Of a stretch of 64,000 bases of DNA, positions 24,401 through 33,135 are shown one piece after another. Both the position numbers and the translations under genes were made by a program. Every line of letters starts with the position of its first letter. The stretch's first letter is position 1. Below the pieces are notes generated by a model, which saw only the letters and a list, made by a program, of their open reading frames with translations, was not told the DNA's origin and searched no databases. The DNA comes from Solenopsis invicta. Lineage: Eukaryota; Arthropoda; Insecta; Hymenoptera; Formicidae. The stretch is taken from positions 6,997,501-7,061,500 of the forward strand of contig NC_052669.1 of assembly GCF_016802725.1 (NCBI RefSeq), written 5' to 3'.

Positions 24401-27400
24401 AAAATGGACCGCGAGTAAAGTTTCTTTGAATTTTATACATAAAAGTACATTTTTCACTCCTTTTAATAGCTATCCGTGTGTTTTCCTGTCTGAATAGACG
24501 TCACTTTTTACGACTATTTACTGACTGCTAGGCGAAAAAAGGATAGTCGTGACCGATATTTAGATAAGTGTTTTAAAGCCATCTGATTAGTCTGTTTTAA
24601 TCAAACTGCATTATTTAGAAATGGCACGTCGGACAAAATTATGTGCCCATGTGTTTTCCTGTTTCAATTGCTTCACTTTACATGCTTTTTACAACTATTT
24701 ACTGATTGTTAGGCGGAAAAAGGATAGTCGTGACCGATATTTAGAAGTGTTTTAAAGTCATCTGCTTAGTTTGTTTTATCCAAATTGGCTTTATTTACAA
24801 ATGGCATGTCGGACAAAATTACGTGTCATTTCACGCAATTTCTCGCTTCTGACGTCACGACTTCAATATGGCCGCGGCGAGTACTCAGGAGCCTTAAAAA
24901 ATTAAATATTTTATTCTCTTTTTTATTTTTGTACTTTAAAGGACAAGAATCGATGTTATGACAGTGAAATTACCGTCGTACTAAATTAGTATACTTATGG
25001 TGAAATACAGCACAGGTAGCATGGGGTATGAAATACCCCGACATGGTTCGCCATGATTTCGGTTGGTTTTTTTCATCTGGTTCGCGGAGGGTTGATGACC
25101 GACAGTTTTTACGAAATTTGTAGACTGTGTACAATGATACGTGAAGCGTTTAACAAATTTTTCTTTATCCACTCAACCTCTCGACAAAGAGCACATTGTT
25201 GGAGAATCGATCTTCATAGATTTGTCTTATCTGTTTCAGAAAAGCCAGGCTTTCAGACGCCGTATGGCCCCACGATAGACAACGGAATGGTGAGTGATCT
25301 TTTGGTATTGACCTTCGCGCCAACAATACGAATCGCAGCGATTTCTTTGCGCGCGTAACGCCCTTTGTTCCTTCCTTCCCCATTCGAGCCGAGCGACGCG
25401 ACGGCGCGAGAGAAGTTGGAATATTCAAGATCTCTCCCTTTGTTGCAGCGACTTGAACCTCTAAACGAGGCGGGATTATGTAAGAAATAGGACCGTAATA
25501 ATTATTGCAGTCGTAGAAGCGAATTTATCTGAGAAAAAGTTACTCGTTCCGACGTCGCCCGACTCCGCGCCCTCCCTCCGGCCTCCTCCTCTCCCCGACG
25601 TAATCCCAAAACTTTACCTCGGACGATATTTTCGGAAAGAGGTTCTCATTTCTTGTGTCGCGAAAGGTATCCTTCCCGGAGAGCGTTATTATTTATCGGC
25701 AGCGATAGCGTTAATGCAACGTGAAAGTCAACATGTGTGTTTGACTGGCTCGTCGTTAATCTTAATGATATAAATTTATTCTCGTGACTTTGCTAGTTGT
25801 GAATTAACTCTCATTCATTTATCATGCCGATATCAATCACCTTAATTAATTAACAATTAACATACACAGTATATTATACGCGCAATGGCAATGTCGAAGA
25901 GCGAAACGAAAAATATCGTGTCTTCTCCTCGGTTCCGACGAGGAGGCTGAGTGTCGTCAACCTTCCACTTTAATATCCGCTTACGCTCTTTCTCATCCAT
26001 GGCGACGTATTCGATGCATCAAGTTACTCGCACGTATTTCACGAGAGAAAGAACTTGGGGTATTTATTTTTCGTGTCGTTGAAATTAAAAAGATTGCCGC
26101 AGCATTTGTGTTCGAGTCACATCCACTTTTCGAAATTTTCGGAATTACAATGTTTTTTTGTCACTTATCGACGATTCTTGCTAGATAAATGGTATAAAAA
26201 TTCGCTGCAAAATTGATCAAGTATACATTATTTTATATTTAATTACGACATATAATATTCAAGTTCTTAAGTATAGAAAATGTTTTATTCGTCGCAATTC
26301 TCAAAAGCATAATTCAATCATTGTTTCTGCAAACGTTAAATGACAGCGGGAACGATGTGAATACACTTGAACTTTTTGAAAGCGCTGGAGAGAAAGATAG
26401 AAAGCGAGAGACTAGTATCTAATCGACAGTCGTTAAACCATAGCTGATAAGGAATATTGATTTCGATGGATGATTTATTGAAGCCGCCTCCGAGTTATCG
26501 TTGTCGCATTTCCTCCATTTCGTATACTCCCCCCGTCCTCATCCTTCCTCTCCTCTTCCATAACTTGTGACAGTTATCCGTAATCAATGCGAAATGCAAT
26601 ACTCTTTTAATTGAAGTTAATTGAACTTGGGAAAACTTCGGTTTAATTAAATAAAAACACTGTACTTTTATAAACTAAAAGATAGTGCTTACGCAATACT
26701 TTAAACAAAAAAAAGTATTATTACTTGCTGGAATATTTTTGATATATAGATCTTGCGCAGCGTTATTATATCGATAATTCGTCGTTGCAATATCGCGATT
26801 ATAATTGTCGCGACCAGAGGCGAAAATGGAAAAAAAAATAGAGAAAAAAAGGATGCGTTTCGGTTTCTGTTTCAGGCGTACAGCAGTGGTGCATTCGGTC
26901 CTACGGCGGGTGGACCGGGCGGGGGCCAGGCGGGGGCGGCGGTGGCGGTGGCGGGGGTGGTGGTGGCGTCGAGGGTACCACATACCCCCCGGACTCGCCG
27001 TACTTTCCGTTCGGGACCAGGGGTGTACCGGTCACTGTAGGCACCGTCACTCCCACCCCCGTCGTGAATCCGACGACTCCCGCTGGTACCAACGGCACAC
27101 GGTTACCTAATCCCACTGGCGGTAAGTCCTTTGTTATCGTATTATCTTTATCGAGGATCAAGATAATGAAATATAAGCGAATGCGGAAATTGTGTGTGAG
27201 AGAGAGAGGAAGAGACAACCGAAGAGAGAAAAGATATTCAATTTCCATAAATTATCTATATTTTTACACTTTATAGAGTTATTATCGAGAAAATGTTTTT
27301 ATCAGGATTATTTTTTGCATTATTCATTGGTTTTTTTTTTTTAACAAGATTTTAAATATGATTTCAGGTGCTGCAACTGTGAAAAGGAAGAAGGATGTAA

Positions 27401-27783
27401 GTACCAGATGTTACTTATTCTATTTTTATCGTGTTGAAATTAATTACTGTTATACTGAAGATGTTGATCGCGTAATTCTGGATTTACTTATTAAATAAAA
27501 TTTGTCGCGATCAGTTTCGTTCTTCTTCACGGCACCGTGTATTCCAGAGGCGTCGAAAACAAGCGTGACTCATTCGATCGAATGATTAGGCAGCTCTTGA
27601 ATCTCACGATCGATAGCGGCCGCGTTTAGATATTGCATTCGAACACCAGCGCGTCATACCGCGATCACGTGAACGTATCTTTCGTATGTTTCTGTAACGT
27701 TTTTTTTTAACAATATTTTCAATTTGTTTTCTCTGCAGAACCTCGACGGAACGGAAGGAGAGGTAGTAGCGACGCAACATTGG
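3166..27783 (+). CDS. da: daughterless (class I bHLH E-protein), N-terminal exons; gene incomplete in window
   Basis: Exons recognised: 3166-3247, 25240-25289, 26876-27121, 27368-27396, 27739-27783. The N-terminus (M-A-A-S-D-D-E-P-M-H-L-Y-E-V-F-Q-N-C-F-N..., ending K-I-A-N-K-Q) is almost identical to Drosophila Daughterless residues 1-26, as I recall that sequence. Exon 2 (T-P-Y-G-P-T-I-D-N-G-M) matches the S-P-Y-G-x-x-x-x-N-G-M stretch that follows in the fly. Daughterless is the common partner of tissue-specific bHLH factors. It acts in the nucleus on E-boxes in neurogenesis, and in flies in sex determination. The DNA-binding bHLH is C-terminal and no NARERxRxRDIN coding sequence was found here, so later exons lie beyond the window or were missed. 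Exon 3 has a frame problem described in its own entry. The first intron of 22 kb is filled with transposons. Confidence 0.85.
3841..3903. repeat. (TG)n microsatellite
   Basis: About 31 uninterrupted TG dinucleotides, flanked by degenerate TGTATG steps. The long cysteine/valine and threonine/histidine open frames seen across it on both strands are artefacts of this repeat. Confidence 0.95.
4908..5288. mobile_element. MITE family B, copy 1
   Basis: It starts CAGAGAAAAGTTATGTTTAA and runs through a GAAATCGTTTCTT segment. The interior matches copies at 18377-18795 and 62024-62461. It is about 380 bp, AT-rich, and shows no transposase frame. The right end is degraded. Confidence 0.65.
5505..5798. 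mobile_element. MITE family A, copy 1
   Basis: The left end, CACCGAGAAAAAAGTTATTA, is answered at the right by its approximate reverse complement ending TTTTTTTCTCAGTATA. The interior is AT-rich and itself largely palindromic (AACTTGA... and TCAAGTT... blocks). It interrupts a flanking tandem motif of the GGATTAAAATTC type. A shorter relative is at 55347-55534. Confidence 0.7.
6475..6756. mobile_element. MITE family C, copy 1
   Basis: Terminal inverted repeats are visible as CTGGAAAAAG...ACTAAAATAT at the left and ATATTTTAGTTTTTC...TTTCTCAGTG at the right. The interior GAATTGGTTCAGTTAATTTT matches the copy at 7671-7879. Confidence 0.65.
7671..7879. mobile_element. MITE family C, copy 2
   Basis: It begins CACTAAGGAAAAG and ends CTTTTTTTTCAGTGC. 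The interior shares the ATTGAGTTGGTTTAGTCAAT and TTGAATCAATCCAAT segments with copy 1. It abuts the family D element that starts at 7881. Confidence 0.65.
7881..8170. mobile_element. MITE family D, copy 1
   Basis: It begins CACAGAGAAAAAGATTTCTT and ends AAGAAATCGTTTTCTCTGTG, a clean inverted pair of about 20 bp. The interior TATTTATTGATTCAA...TTGGCTTGTT matches the copy at 13282-13470. Confidence 0.7.
8298..8758. mobile_element. MITE family E, two tandem units
   Basis: Units at 8298-8519 and 8520-8758 share the GGAATATAAATTTATTT and GCAAATAAATCAATT blocks. The outer ends are CACCGAGAAAAAAAGATGC and TTTTTTTCTCAATGTG. The same family forms the four-unit array at 54242-55261. Confidence 0.65.
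10357..10608. mobile_element. MITE family F, copy 1
   Basis: Inverted ends CACGGAACGAATGGTTTTGC and GCAAAATCGTTTTTTTCGTG are paired. Subterminal GATCTGAAAGCAATTTTATT pairs with its reverse complement near 10535-10560. A second copy, at 11636-11889, is nested in another element. Confidence 0.7.
10918..10947. repeat. (GGC)n microsatellite
   Basis: A run of GGC with occasional GGT. It produces the glycine or proline stretch of the long open frames around 10.6-11.4 kb, which I do not regard as genes. Confidence 0.85.
11540..12049. mobile_element. MITE family G, copy 1 (interrupted)
   Basis: The left end CACTGATAAAAGAGTTTGGT and right end ACCAAAATCTTTTTTTTCAG are inverted partners. They extend inwards as AATAATAATTATTAAG versus CTTAATTATTGTT. 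The element is split by a family F insertion at 11636-11889. A related uninterrupted copy lies at 32633-32859. Confidence 0.7.
11636..11889. mobile_element. MITE family F, copy 2, inserted into the family G element
   Basis: It matches the 10357-10608 element, including GGATACAGATCTGAAAATAA at the left and TTTTTAAATCTGTATCC at the right. Removing it brings the two halves of the host G element together. Confidence 0.7.
13282..13470. mobile_element. MITE family D, copy 2
   Basis: CACGGAGAAAAAGATTTTAT at the left and AAAGAAATTGTTTTCTCCGTG-type sequence at the right form inverted ends. The interior is shared with 7881-8170. Confidence 0.7.
15020..15048. promoter_or_regulatory. Perfect palindrome centred on a CACGTG E-box
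   Basis: Two 11-bp arms (GGTAAACGTTG and CAACGTTTACC) are exact reverse complements and flank CCACGTG. CACGTG is a class B bHLH site of the Myc/Max or Clock/Cycle type, not the CANNTG variant that Daughterless heterodimers prefer. A regulatory role is conjecture. Confidence 0.35.
16205..16230. repeat. (GCT)n microsatellite
   Basis: Seven to eight GCT triplets in a CpG-rich intronic island. The polyalanine and polyglutamine frames here derive from it. Confidence 0.9.
18377..18795. mobile_element. MITE family B, copy 2
   Basis: It begins CACTCAGAGAAAAATTATG and ends TTGTTCTCTTTGGGTG. The interior ACTTTTGCGAAAAATAAAAA and TTTCAAGAAATAATGTTATT blocks match the copies at 4908, 51731 and (reversed) 62024. 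Confidence 0.7.
20645..21077. mobile_element. MITE-like element of about 430 bp with CCTRTAAGC termini
   Basis: The left CCTGTAAGCTTTACAATAT and right ATATTGTAGCGCTTATAGG are inverted with two to three mismatches. The interior is a series of AATATT-rich palindromic blocks. No coding capacity is seen. Confidence 0.55.
24219..24893. mobile_element. Non-autonomous TTAA-targeting (piggyBac-type) element
   Basis: It is flanked by TTAA on both sides (24215-24218 and 24894-24897). The ends are GGCTCCTGACTCCTCAGCCG and CGGCGAGTACTCAGGAGCC, which pair as inverted repeats (nine outer bases exact, the rest partial). It is 675 bp with no transposase frame. Two near-identical direct units of about 170 bp lie inside (24476-24646 and 24649-24825). 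TTAA duplication is the hallmark of piggyBac transposition. Confidence 0.75.
25240..25289 (+). CDS. da: daughterless exon 2
   Basis: It is bounded by CTGTTTCAG at the left and GTGAGTGATC at the right. Entered in phase 1 from exon 1, it reads E-K-P-G-F-Q-T-P-Y-G-P-T-I-D-N-G-M and exits in phase 0. The Y/F-x-[ST]-P-Y-G-(6 residues)-N-G-M pattern matches the Drosophila protein just after the shared N-terminus, which is why I accept so small an exon. Confidence 0.8.
25290..26875 (+). other. daughterless intron 2
   Basis: About 1.6 kb, partly CpG-rich near 25.3-25.7 kb and AT-rich from 26.1 kb. No exon-like or transposon-like structure was recognised in it. Confidence 0.6.
26876..27121 (+). CDS. 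da: daughterless exon 3 (glycine-rich; reading frame changes inside)
   Basis: The acceptor is TTTCTGTTTCAG and the donor GTAAGTCC. Entered in phase 0 from exon 2 it reads A-Y-S-S-G-A-F-G-P-T-A-G-G-P-G-G-G and so on, then meets TAG at 27038. From the G-rich tract onward a different frame is open and coding-like (T-T-Y-P-P-D-S-P-Y-F-P-F-G-T-R-G, then V-V-N-P-T-T-P-A-G-T-N-G-T-R) and exits in phase 1 into exon 4. One base missing from a GGGGG run (26921, 26932 or 26953) would join the two. So would acceptors 8 or 11 nt downstream (after AG at 26883 or 26886), or skipping of exon 2. I favour a base lost in assembly. Confidence 0.65.
27368..27396 (+). CDS. da: daughterless exon 4 (short basic segment)
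   Basis: This 29-nt exon lies between TGATTTCAG and GTAAGTACC. It continues the phase 1 exit of exon 3 and reads G-A-A-T-V-K-R-K-K-D, exiting in phase 0. The K-R-K-K cluster could be a nuclear-localisation element. Vertebrate E-proteins also have a basic K-K-V-R-K stretch after their S/G/P-rich N-terminus, but I cannot show homology. Confidence 0.6.
27397..27738 (+). other. daughterless intron 4
   Basis: 342 bp, ending in a good pyrimidine-rich acceptor (TTTTCTCTGCAG). Nothing else was noted. Confidence 0.55.
27739..27783 (+). CDS. da: daughterless exon 5
   Basis: Fifteen codons (N-L-D-G-T-E-G-E-V-V-A-T-Q-H-W) lie between TCTCTGCAG and GTGAGTG, in phase 0 at both ends. It is the last exon I can chain to the gene. 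The identification rests on frame and splice continuity, not on a recognised motif. Confidence 0.55.
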
Positions 27784-29832
27784 GTGAGTGTTTTAAAAAG
27801 AACAGATATATCATATCACGACTCATATGCGTAAATTAGATTAGCTCGTAAATTAAGTTTTTGCCCACGTCTCTTCGGCGTCTGACGTGAGCGAGGAATA
27901 TTCGGATGAGCTCAGGCAATGCTCACGATCGTGATCTTTACGAGCGGCGTTATTGAGGATGATGATTTTACCATCCCATAGCAGCCGGCACGAAACGCCG
28001 ACGTTTCGACATTTTCCCCAAGAGCTTCGAGTTCGTTCGGAATGTTTTATTCCTACGAACACGTAGGAACTAAAAATATTTGTCGTTTAAAATAAAATTG
28101 CACACTTTTTATTTATCAGACGATAAATATCAGTTAATATTAAAATAAGAGTATCTCATAATTTTATTACGTAATATTTTAACGACGTATTCTGGAGATT
28201 AGTTAGGATATTTTTATATAAAAATATTAAAATTATTTAATAGCTTTTTAATTATAATATAATTATGTAATTAAAATTAATTAATGATATCACGTAGAAT
28301 TTACATGTTTGTAACAATTTTTGTACGATTTATCAGTCATTAATTTTCACAATTCGAATCCTCGATTTGTATAGCTCAATGACTTTACTGCACATTGTAC
28401 TAATGAGTTGATGTTAACAAGTTAATTATATTCATAGCAAATTTTAATATGCTAATTACTTTATTCTTTTTCAATTAAAAAGAATTAATTAAGCATTGCA
28501 TTTGAAATCAATGATTAAAAATTTGATGTTAATATATTCAATCAGAAGAATAAAGTATATTTTCTACGACCGAAAAATGGAAATATTTAATTTTATTATT
28601 TTTTTTTATTCAAGGAAATCGGAATTTTATAATTTTAATAAATTAAGAAAAAAATAATCGCACTTATCAGCGTTTTAATTTTCTTTAGCTTATTAAAGCT
28701 ATAATTTTCGATGTATTAAAATCATTATTATTTCAGATTTTATTCCAGAAGAAAGAATTAACAATAAATTAATTAGTGTAAATACGTTTTTGATCAAGAT
28801 AAATTTCATTCGTTTGAATAAACGTCAGACTCGGTGCGCAATAATTTACAGAAATTAATTTGAAACGCAAGAGGACGCGGGAATAGCCTGTGCTTATTTT
28901 GCAATAGACACATTAAATATTTCATATAATGTATGTGCGTGGCGATCGGTTGGCACATAGCGCTCGTTTTTTTGCGACGTACAGCTTATACTATGTTGTG
29001 ACACGGTCACCTTGTTTACATTCGCGTGGCGAGACTCTGAGCCGGCGAGCGAGCGGCGTGAGTCGCTTCGTGTGTCTTATTATTATCTCTTGAAGACGCG
29101 TTCGCGACAAGTATCAAAAGATACCAAATGCTATCACTTTCCACTGCTACTTACTGTTTATCATTTCGCGCGATTTACTCCGGCAATTAACGGCAATTGC
29201 AAGCATAATGAGGCGACGCTTGGTTAACGCGAGGCAAATTATTTCGCAAGATTGTTTTTATCTTAAAGGCGTACAAAATACTGAAAGAGACAAATTTTAT
29301 AATCATCCGTCTATTTGCATTTATTATTATTCTTATTGACATTTTTGACATAAAGTAAAATTGGTAATATTTTGTCACGAAAATGAAAGAAATTTTTAAA
29401 TTAGCTGAATGATAAAAAAAATCATCTAAATTGCAAAAATAATAGATGACAGACTCGTGCACGTGTACTACAGTTGAAAATAAACATGTGAATTCTATTT
29501 ATTATCACTGATCAATTTTGATTGCCTATCCAAAACAACATAGACGTTTCCGTAGGTAGATTACGGAATAATAGAAAATGGGAGCGTTAATTAGCGCACG
29601 GGGCAACAATGGGAAAACAACGCGACTAGTTTTTTTTCCTTCGGAAATTTGAACGGCCATAATGACTATCGATATGACGTCACGGGATCTAGCGGCGCGT
29701 CGGTCAGTTAGTTGGCCAACGTCGCGGCATTGTTGTCGCGGGGAGGCGTCATCCCGCATTTCGCACATATTTTTCCCCGTAAGTTTCGTGTTGAAAGTGT
29801 CGAGGGTATCGAATTCGGCGACGGACGATCGT
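27784..29832 (+). other. Non-coding stretch, probably daughterless intron
   Basis: AT-rich, especially 28.07-28.80 kb, with no recognised exon. A CpG-rich stretch at 29.65-29.83 kb precedes the tandem array. A possible donor (CCCC-GTAAGT) near 29779 has no supported exon upstream of it. Confidence 0.5.
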
Positions 29833-30990
29833 GGTGAGGTATAAAGTCGGTGCGTACATGAAGCACAAAGTCGTTCCGTCGGCCATTCGTGATATCGCTG
29901 TCGCTAATTGCTCGTTGTCGTTCTAGTCGCGTCAGTGTGAAGTTGTCTCTGTCTCACGAAGCACTCGGTGTAGTGTTGGCAGGATTTTGACGACGTACGA
30001 TCGTGAAGCATAAAATCGGTGTGCATGGTCGCGGATCAACTCGTCCTTCGCGATTTCAGTTGGATCAGTTACGTGTTACATTCCGTCGGACGGTCGCGAC
30101 CCGCCGAAGAGGTTAGGTTCCAGCGTCGCGTCGGCGTGAAATTGCCTCTATCCCGCGAATCGCTGAATTTCAGAGTATCAGAAGTGTCGAATTCGATCGT
30201 CGTGAGGTATAAAATCAGTGCGTGTGTGAAGTATAAAGTCGATACGTCCCTCGCGATATCAATTCGAACACTCACATTCGCGACCCGTCGCTCGAGCATC
30301 GGTGTGAAGTTGCCTCCGTTTCGCGATTCGCCCGGCGTATCTCAGACGCATCGGGAATGTCGCGAATTTGATTGTGATAGATGATAGACCACCGTCGCGA
30401 AGTATAAAATTGACACCGTGCATCGCGGATCAATTCGTCCCTCGCGATTTTAATTTCGCCAGTTGCGTTCCGTCGGACGCTCGCGGCCCGTCGCTTGAGC
30501 GTCGGCTTGAAGTTGCCTGTCTCGCGAATCGCTTAATAACGCTTTCAAGGATTATCGAGAGTGTCGAATCCAGTGGTGAGCAATCGGTGAGCAAGCATAA
30601 AATTAGCGCGGATCAACTCGCTTGTCGCGATGTCGGTCTCGCTAATTGAATCTCGGCGTACGTCTCGCGGCCCGTCGGATAGGTTATGTTCTAACGTCGG
30701 CGTGAAATTGCCTCCGTCTCGCGAATCGCTTATTAACGTTCTCAGACAGCCTCAAAAGTGTCGCGAGTGTTGAATCACCAGTGGCGAGCGATCGGCGTGA
30801 AACATAAAATTTAACGCGTACGGTCGCGAATCAATTCCATTCGTCGCGATGCCGGTCTCGTCAGTCGCGTTCCGTCGGACGTTCGCGGTCCGTCGCTTAA
30901 GCGTGGCCTTGAATGAAGTCGCCTCCTCTTCGTTAATTGTTCAACGTACGTATCTCGGGCGCGTTGGGAGTGTCGAATAGAATTACTAGC
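29833..30990. repeat. Degenerate tandem array, about six units of roughly 195 bp
   Basis: A recurring TATAAAATC or CATAAAATC motif marks the units at about 29840, 30009, 30208, 30403, 30597 and 30803. Each unit then has, in order, variants of CGCGGATCAACTCGTCC, TTCCGTCGGACGNTCGCG, GTGAAGTTGCCTCCGTCTCG and AGTGTCGAAT. The array is strikingly CpG-rich. Units are diverged (many substitutions, 169-206 bp spacing), so it is old. The period is near a nucleosome repeat length. No long frame is conserved between units, so it does not look protein-coding. Confidence 0.8.
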
Positions 30991-31210
30991 GATCTGGCGA
31001 ACGCTTTACGAATAAACGCATCGGATGCGGAACTCGTCCTTTTTCCACGATGTTTCTATTCGGAGTCTCGCGACGCTGAATTTTTCCGTCGGCAGAACTG
31101 CCTCGTCAAACACTTTGCGCTTACAGCGATCGAGATCGGGACGACTTCACCTTTGAAAATACGTCGCGTTAAATTCGGGGGTGCCGTGTGAGTGATAATA
31201 CCTCGCGAGT

Positions 31211-31264
31211 ATGGTCAGCTACGGCGTTGGAACAGTGGCGAAGTTAACCGGATTGTATCGACTG
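31211..31264 (+). CDS. Candidate alternative first coding exon (18 codons)
   Basis: ATG at 31211 opens 18 codons (M-V-S-Y-G-V-G-T-V-A-K-L-T-G-L-Y-R-L) ending exactly at a strong GTGAGT donor in phase 0. It sits just after the CpG-rich tandem array, where a promoter would be plausible. I recognise no domain. The phase fits the acceptor used after da exon 5, so it could be an alternative N-terminus of da. It could equally be chance or an untranslated exon. Confidence 0.3.
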
Positions 31265-32208
31265 GTGAGTAAAGTTTTTTACAAATTAAGGTAACTCCCA
31301 GAAAATTGACTCGAGCGCCCGTCGGTCTCCGTCAAGATTTCCGTATTATGATTTCCTTATTTAATGCGTTAGACATTTAGTGAAAATCTCCAGAACACGC
31401 CATTATTGTACGCTAGCGCTAGCTTTGAAATACGTGCTGTAAATAACAAAGCAATAAGATGAAATTTTTTTTCGACCTCCGTCATTTGAAAGAATGACGA
31501 TTAACAGATTATTCGGGTAAAGAGAGAGAAAAGAGAGAACACTGTGCATTGAAAATACGACACCCATTACGGTATATGATTACAGGCGGCAGTTTGTAAT
31601 TCAATATTTCACCTCGCGTAAACAAGGATTCGTGAAATTAAACAACAATCGAGTCATGCTGGCGCGTTCAAATTTGTTGTTTAGAATCCCGTGTCTCAGC
31701 GAGCCGCTGCAGCTTGTAATAAATGATTATACATGAATATTATACATAGGCGCGCGCGAAAAGAGAAGAAAGAAGGAGAGAGAGTTCTCTCTCTGTCAGC
31801 CTTTCGCAAACAGGTATAATGTCGGTCGATCGTAAGAAATTCAATATTTGTCATTTGCTTTGCATGACTTTCGCTCAAAAAGAAGCAAATTGTCTTCCGA
31901 CGCGATCAAACACGCTGTCAGCTGTGTAAATCCACTCGATGTAACCATTTAACTGATTTATTAACGGATAAATCGTAGGATCGTCAAGGTCCCCTCGTTT
32001 CACTCTACCAAACGCAAAAATCGAAGACGTCATAATCTGCGAAATATAATACAAAAATAATTTTTTTTGTTTTATCTAGATAAGATTATTGTCCTGTTTG
32101 CATTGTTCCGTCTGTCGCGCAATTGATTATGCCTAATTACTTTTACGTACCTTCAAGGATACGTTTTATTATCTAAAAAAATCAATAGAATCTTTTTTTA
32201 ATCTATAC

Positions 32209-32620
32209 AGTTGGAAAATTTGTGTTAAATTTAACATATATCTCATATCGCAAACAATCCACTCAAATTTTTGTGTTAATTTAACATAAGATGAATATGT
32301 TAAAAAATAATTAAAATGTGTCAAAAATTAACACAAAAAACGCAATATTTTAACAGTTTGAAAACAGAGTACGGAAATATATTTCTTCAGTAAAATTAAT
32401 ATTTATAATTCGTTGATACATACATTTATTTTAAACTTTATATTTTAAAATTACATTATTTTTTATGCAATTTCTTTATTGCCTCATAAATTGTGCTTTG
32501 GTTTTAACGCTAAGAAATATTAAATATTAATTTAACACAAAATGTTCAAATAACACAATGTTATGTTAAATTAACACTTGGATATATGTAAAAAATTTAA
32601 CACTAAACTTTTAACAAGGA
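32209..32620. mobile_element. MITE-like element with GTGTTAAATTTAAC subterminal repeats
   Basis: The left CAGTTGGAAAATTTGTG...TTAAATTTAACAT and right ATATGTAAAAAATTTAACAC...CAAGG are approximate inverted partners. Multiple TTAACA/TGTTAA blocks occur inside. It abuts the family G element that begins at 32633. Confidence 0.5.
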
Positions 32621-32632
32621 CCGGTTTTAACG

Positions 32633-32859
32633 CACTGATAAAAAGTCTGGTTACAACTACCAAATGTATAATGAAATAGTATCAATTAAATATTTTGTCA
32701 ATATAACTAAAAATAATTTTATTTTTCTAAATATTTAGTATCATCAAATCTGGTATAAGTTACTAAATATTTAGAAAAGTAAAATTATTTCTGGTTACGT
32801 GGACCAAATATTTAATCTCTATACACTTAGTAGGTATTATCAGTCTTTTTTTTCAGTGC
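32633..32859. mobile_element. MITE family G, copy 2
   Basis: CACTGATAAAAAGTCTGGTT at the left and ATCAGTCTTTTTTTTCAGTG at the right. The interior ACTAAATATTTAGAAAAGTA and its inverted partner match the family. It is uninterrupted and so a reference for the split copy at 11540-12049. Confidence 0.65.
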
Positions 32860-32895
32860 AGAGTTACAAAATGTTTTTTTATTGTGTACAGAACA

Positions 32896-33135
32896 CACTG
32901 ATAAAAAGGATTACTTGATTTAAATAAGTAGTATTATTAATTATTAATAATTATTAATAATTATTAGTACTATTCAAATAACTTATTTACATCAACCAAG
33001 TAGTAATGTATAATATATTACTTGTTTGTAGTTAATATTACATCTTTGAAGTAAATACTGATTTGAGATATGAATTGGTTACTTGAATAGTAATAACATA
33101 TTTACTTGAATCAAGTAATTTTTTTCTCTCGCTGT
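32896..33135. mobile_element. MITE with CACTGATAAAAAGGATTACTT terminus
   Basis: Left CACTGATAAAAAGGATTACT and right CAAGTAATTTTTTTCTCTCG are inverted partners. The centre has a small ATTATTAATA tandem. It lies only about 35 bp from the family G copy at 32633-32859. Confidence 0.55.

Larger units (their letters stand above)
3248..25239 (+). other. daughterless intron 1 (22 kb)
   Basis: No open frame in this interval combines coding-like composition with splice sites. Contents: a CpG-rich first 500 bp; a (TG)n tract at 3841; scattered CT tracts at 4138, 9630, 9940, 11264, 12438 and 14808; a GGC tract at 10918; a GCT tract at 16209; many MITEs, listed separately; and a TTAA-flanked element at 24.2 kb. 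CpG-rich islands near 3.2-3.7, 9.0-10.3, 11.0-11.3, 12.2-12.9, 13.7-14.2, 16.1-16.6, 17.1-17.5 and 21.3-22.3 kb stand out from AT-rich MITE-laden stretches and may be regulatory. I see no motif that proves it. Confidence 0.7.

Noticed and set aside
26901..27248. Minus-strand proline-rich frame
   Set aside because: Mirror of the glycine-rich da exon 3; splice sites support the + strand.
29833..30990. Tandem array as a CRISPR-like or protein-repeat locus
   Set aside because: Units are 195 bp and diverged, without short identical repeats or spacers. No frame is conserved between units.
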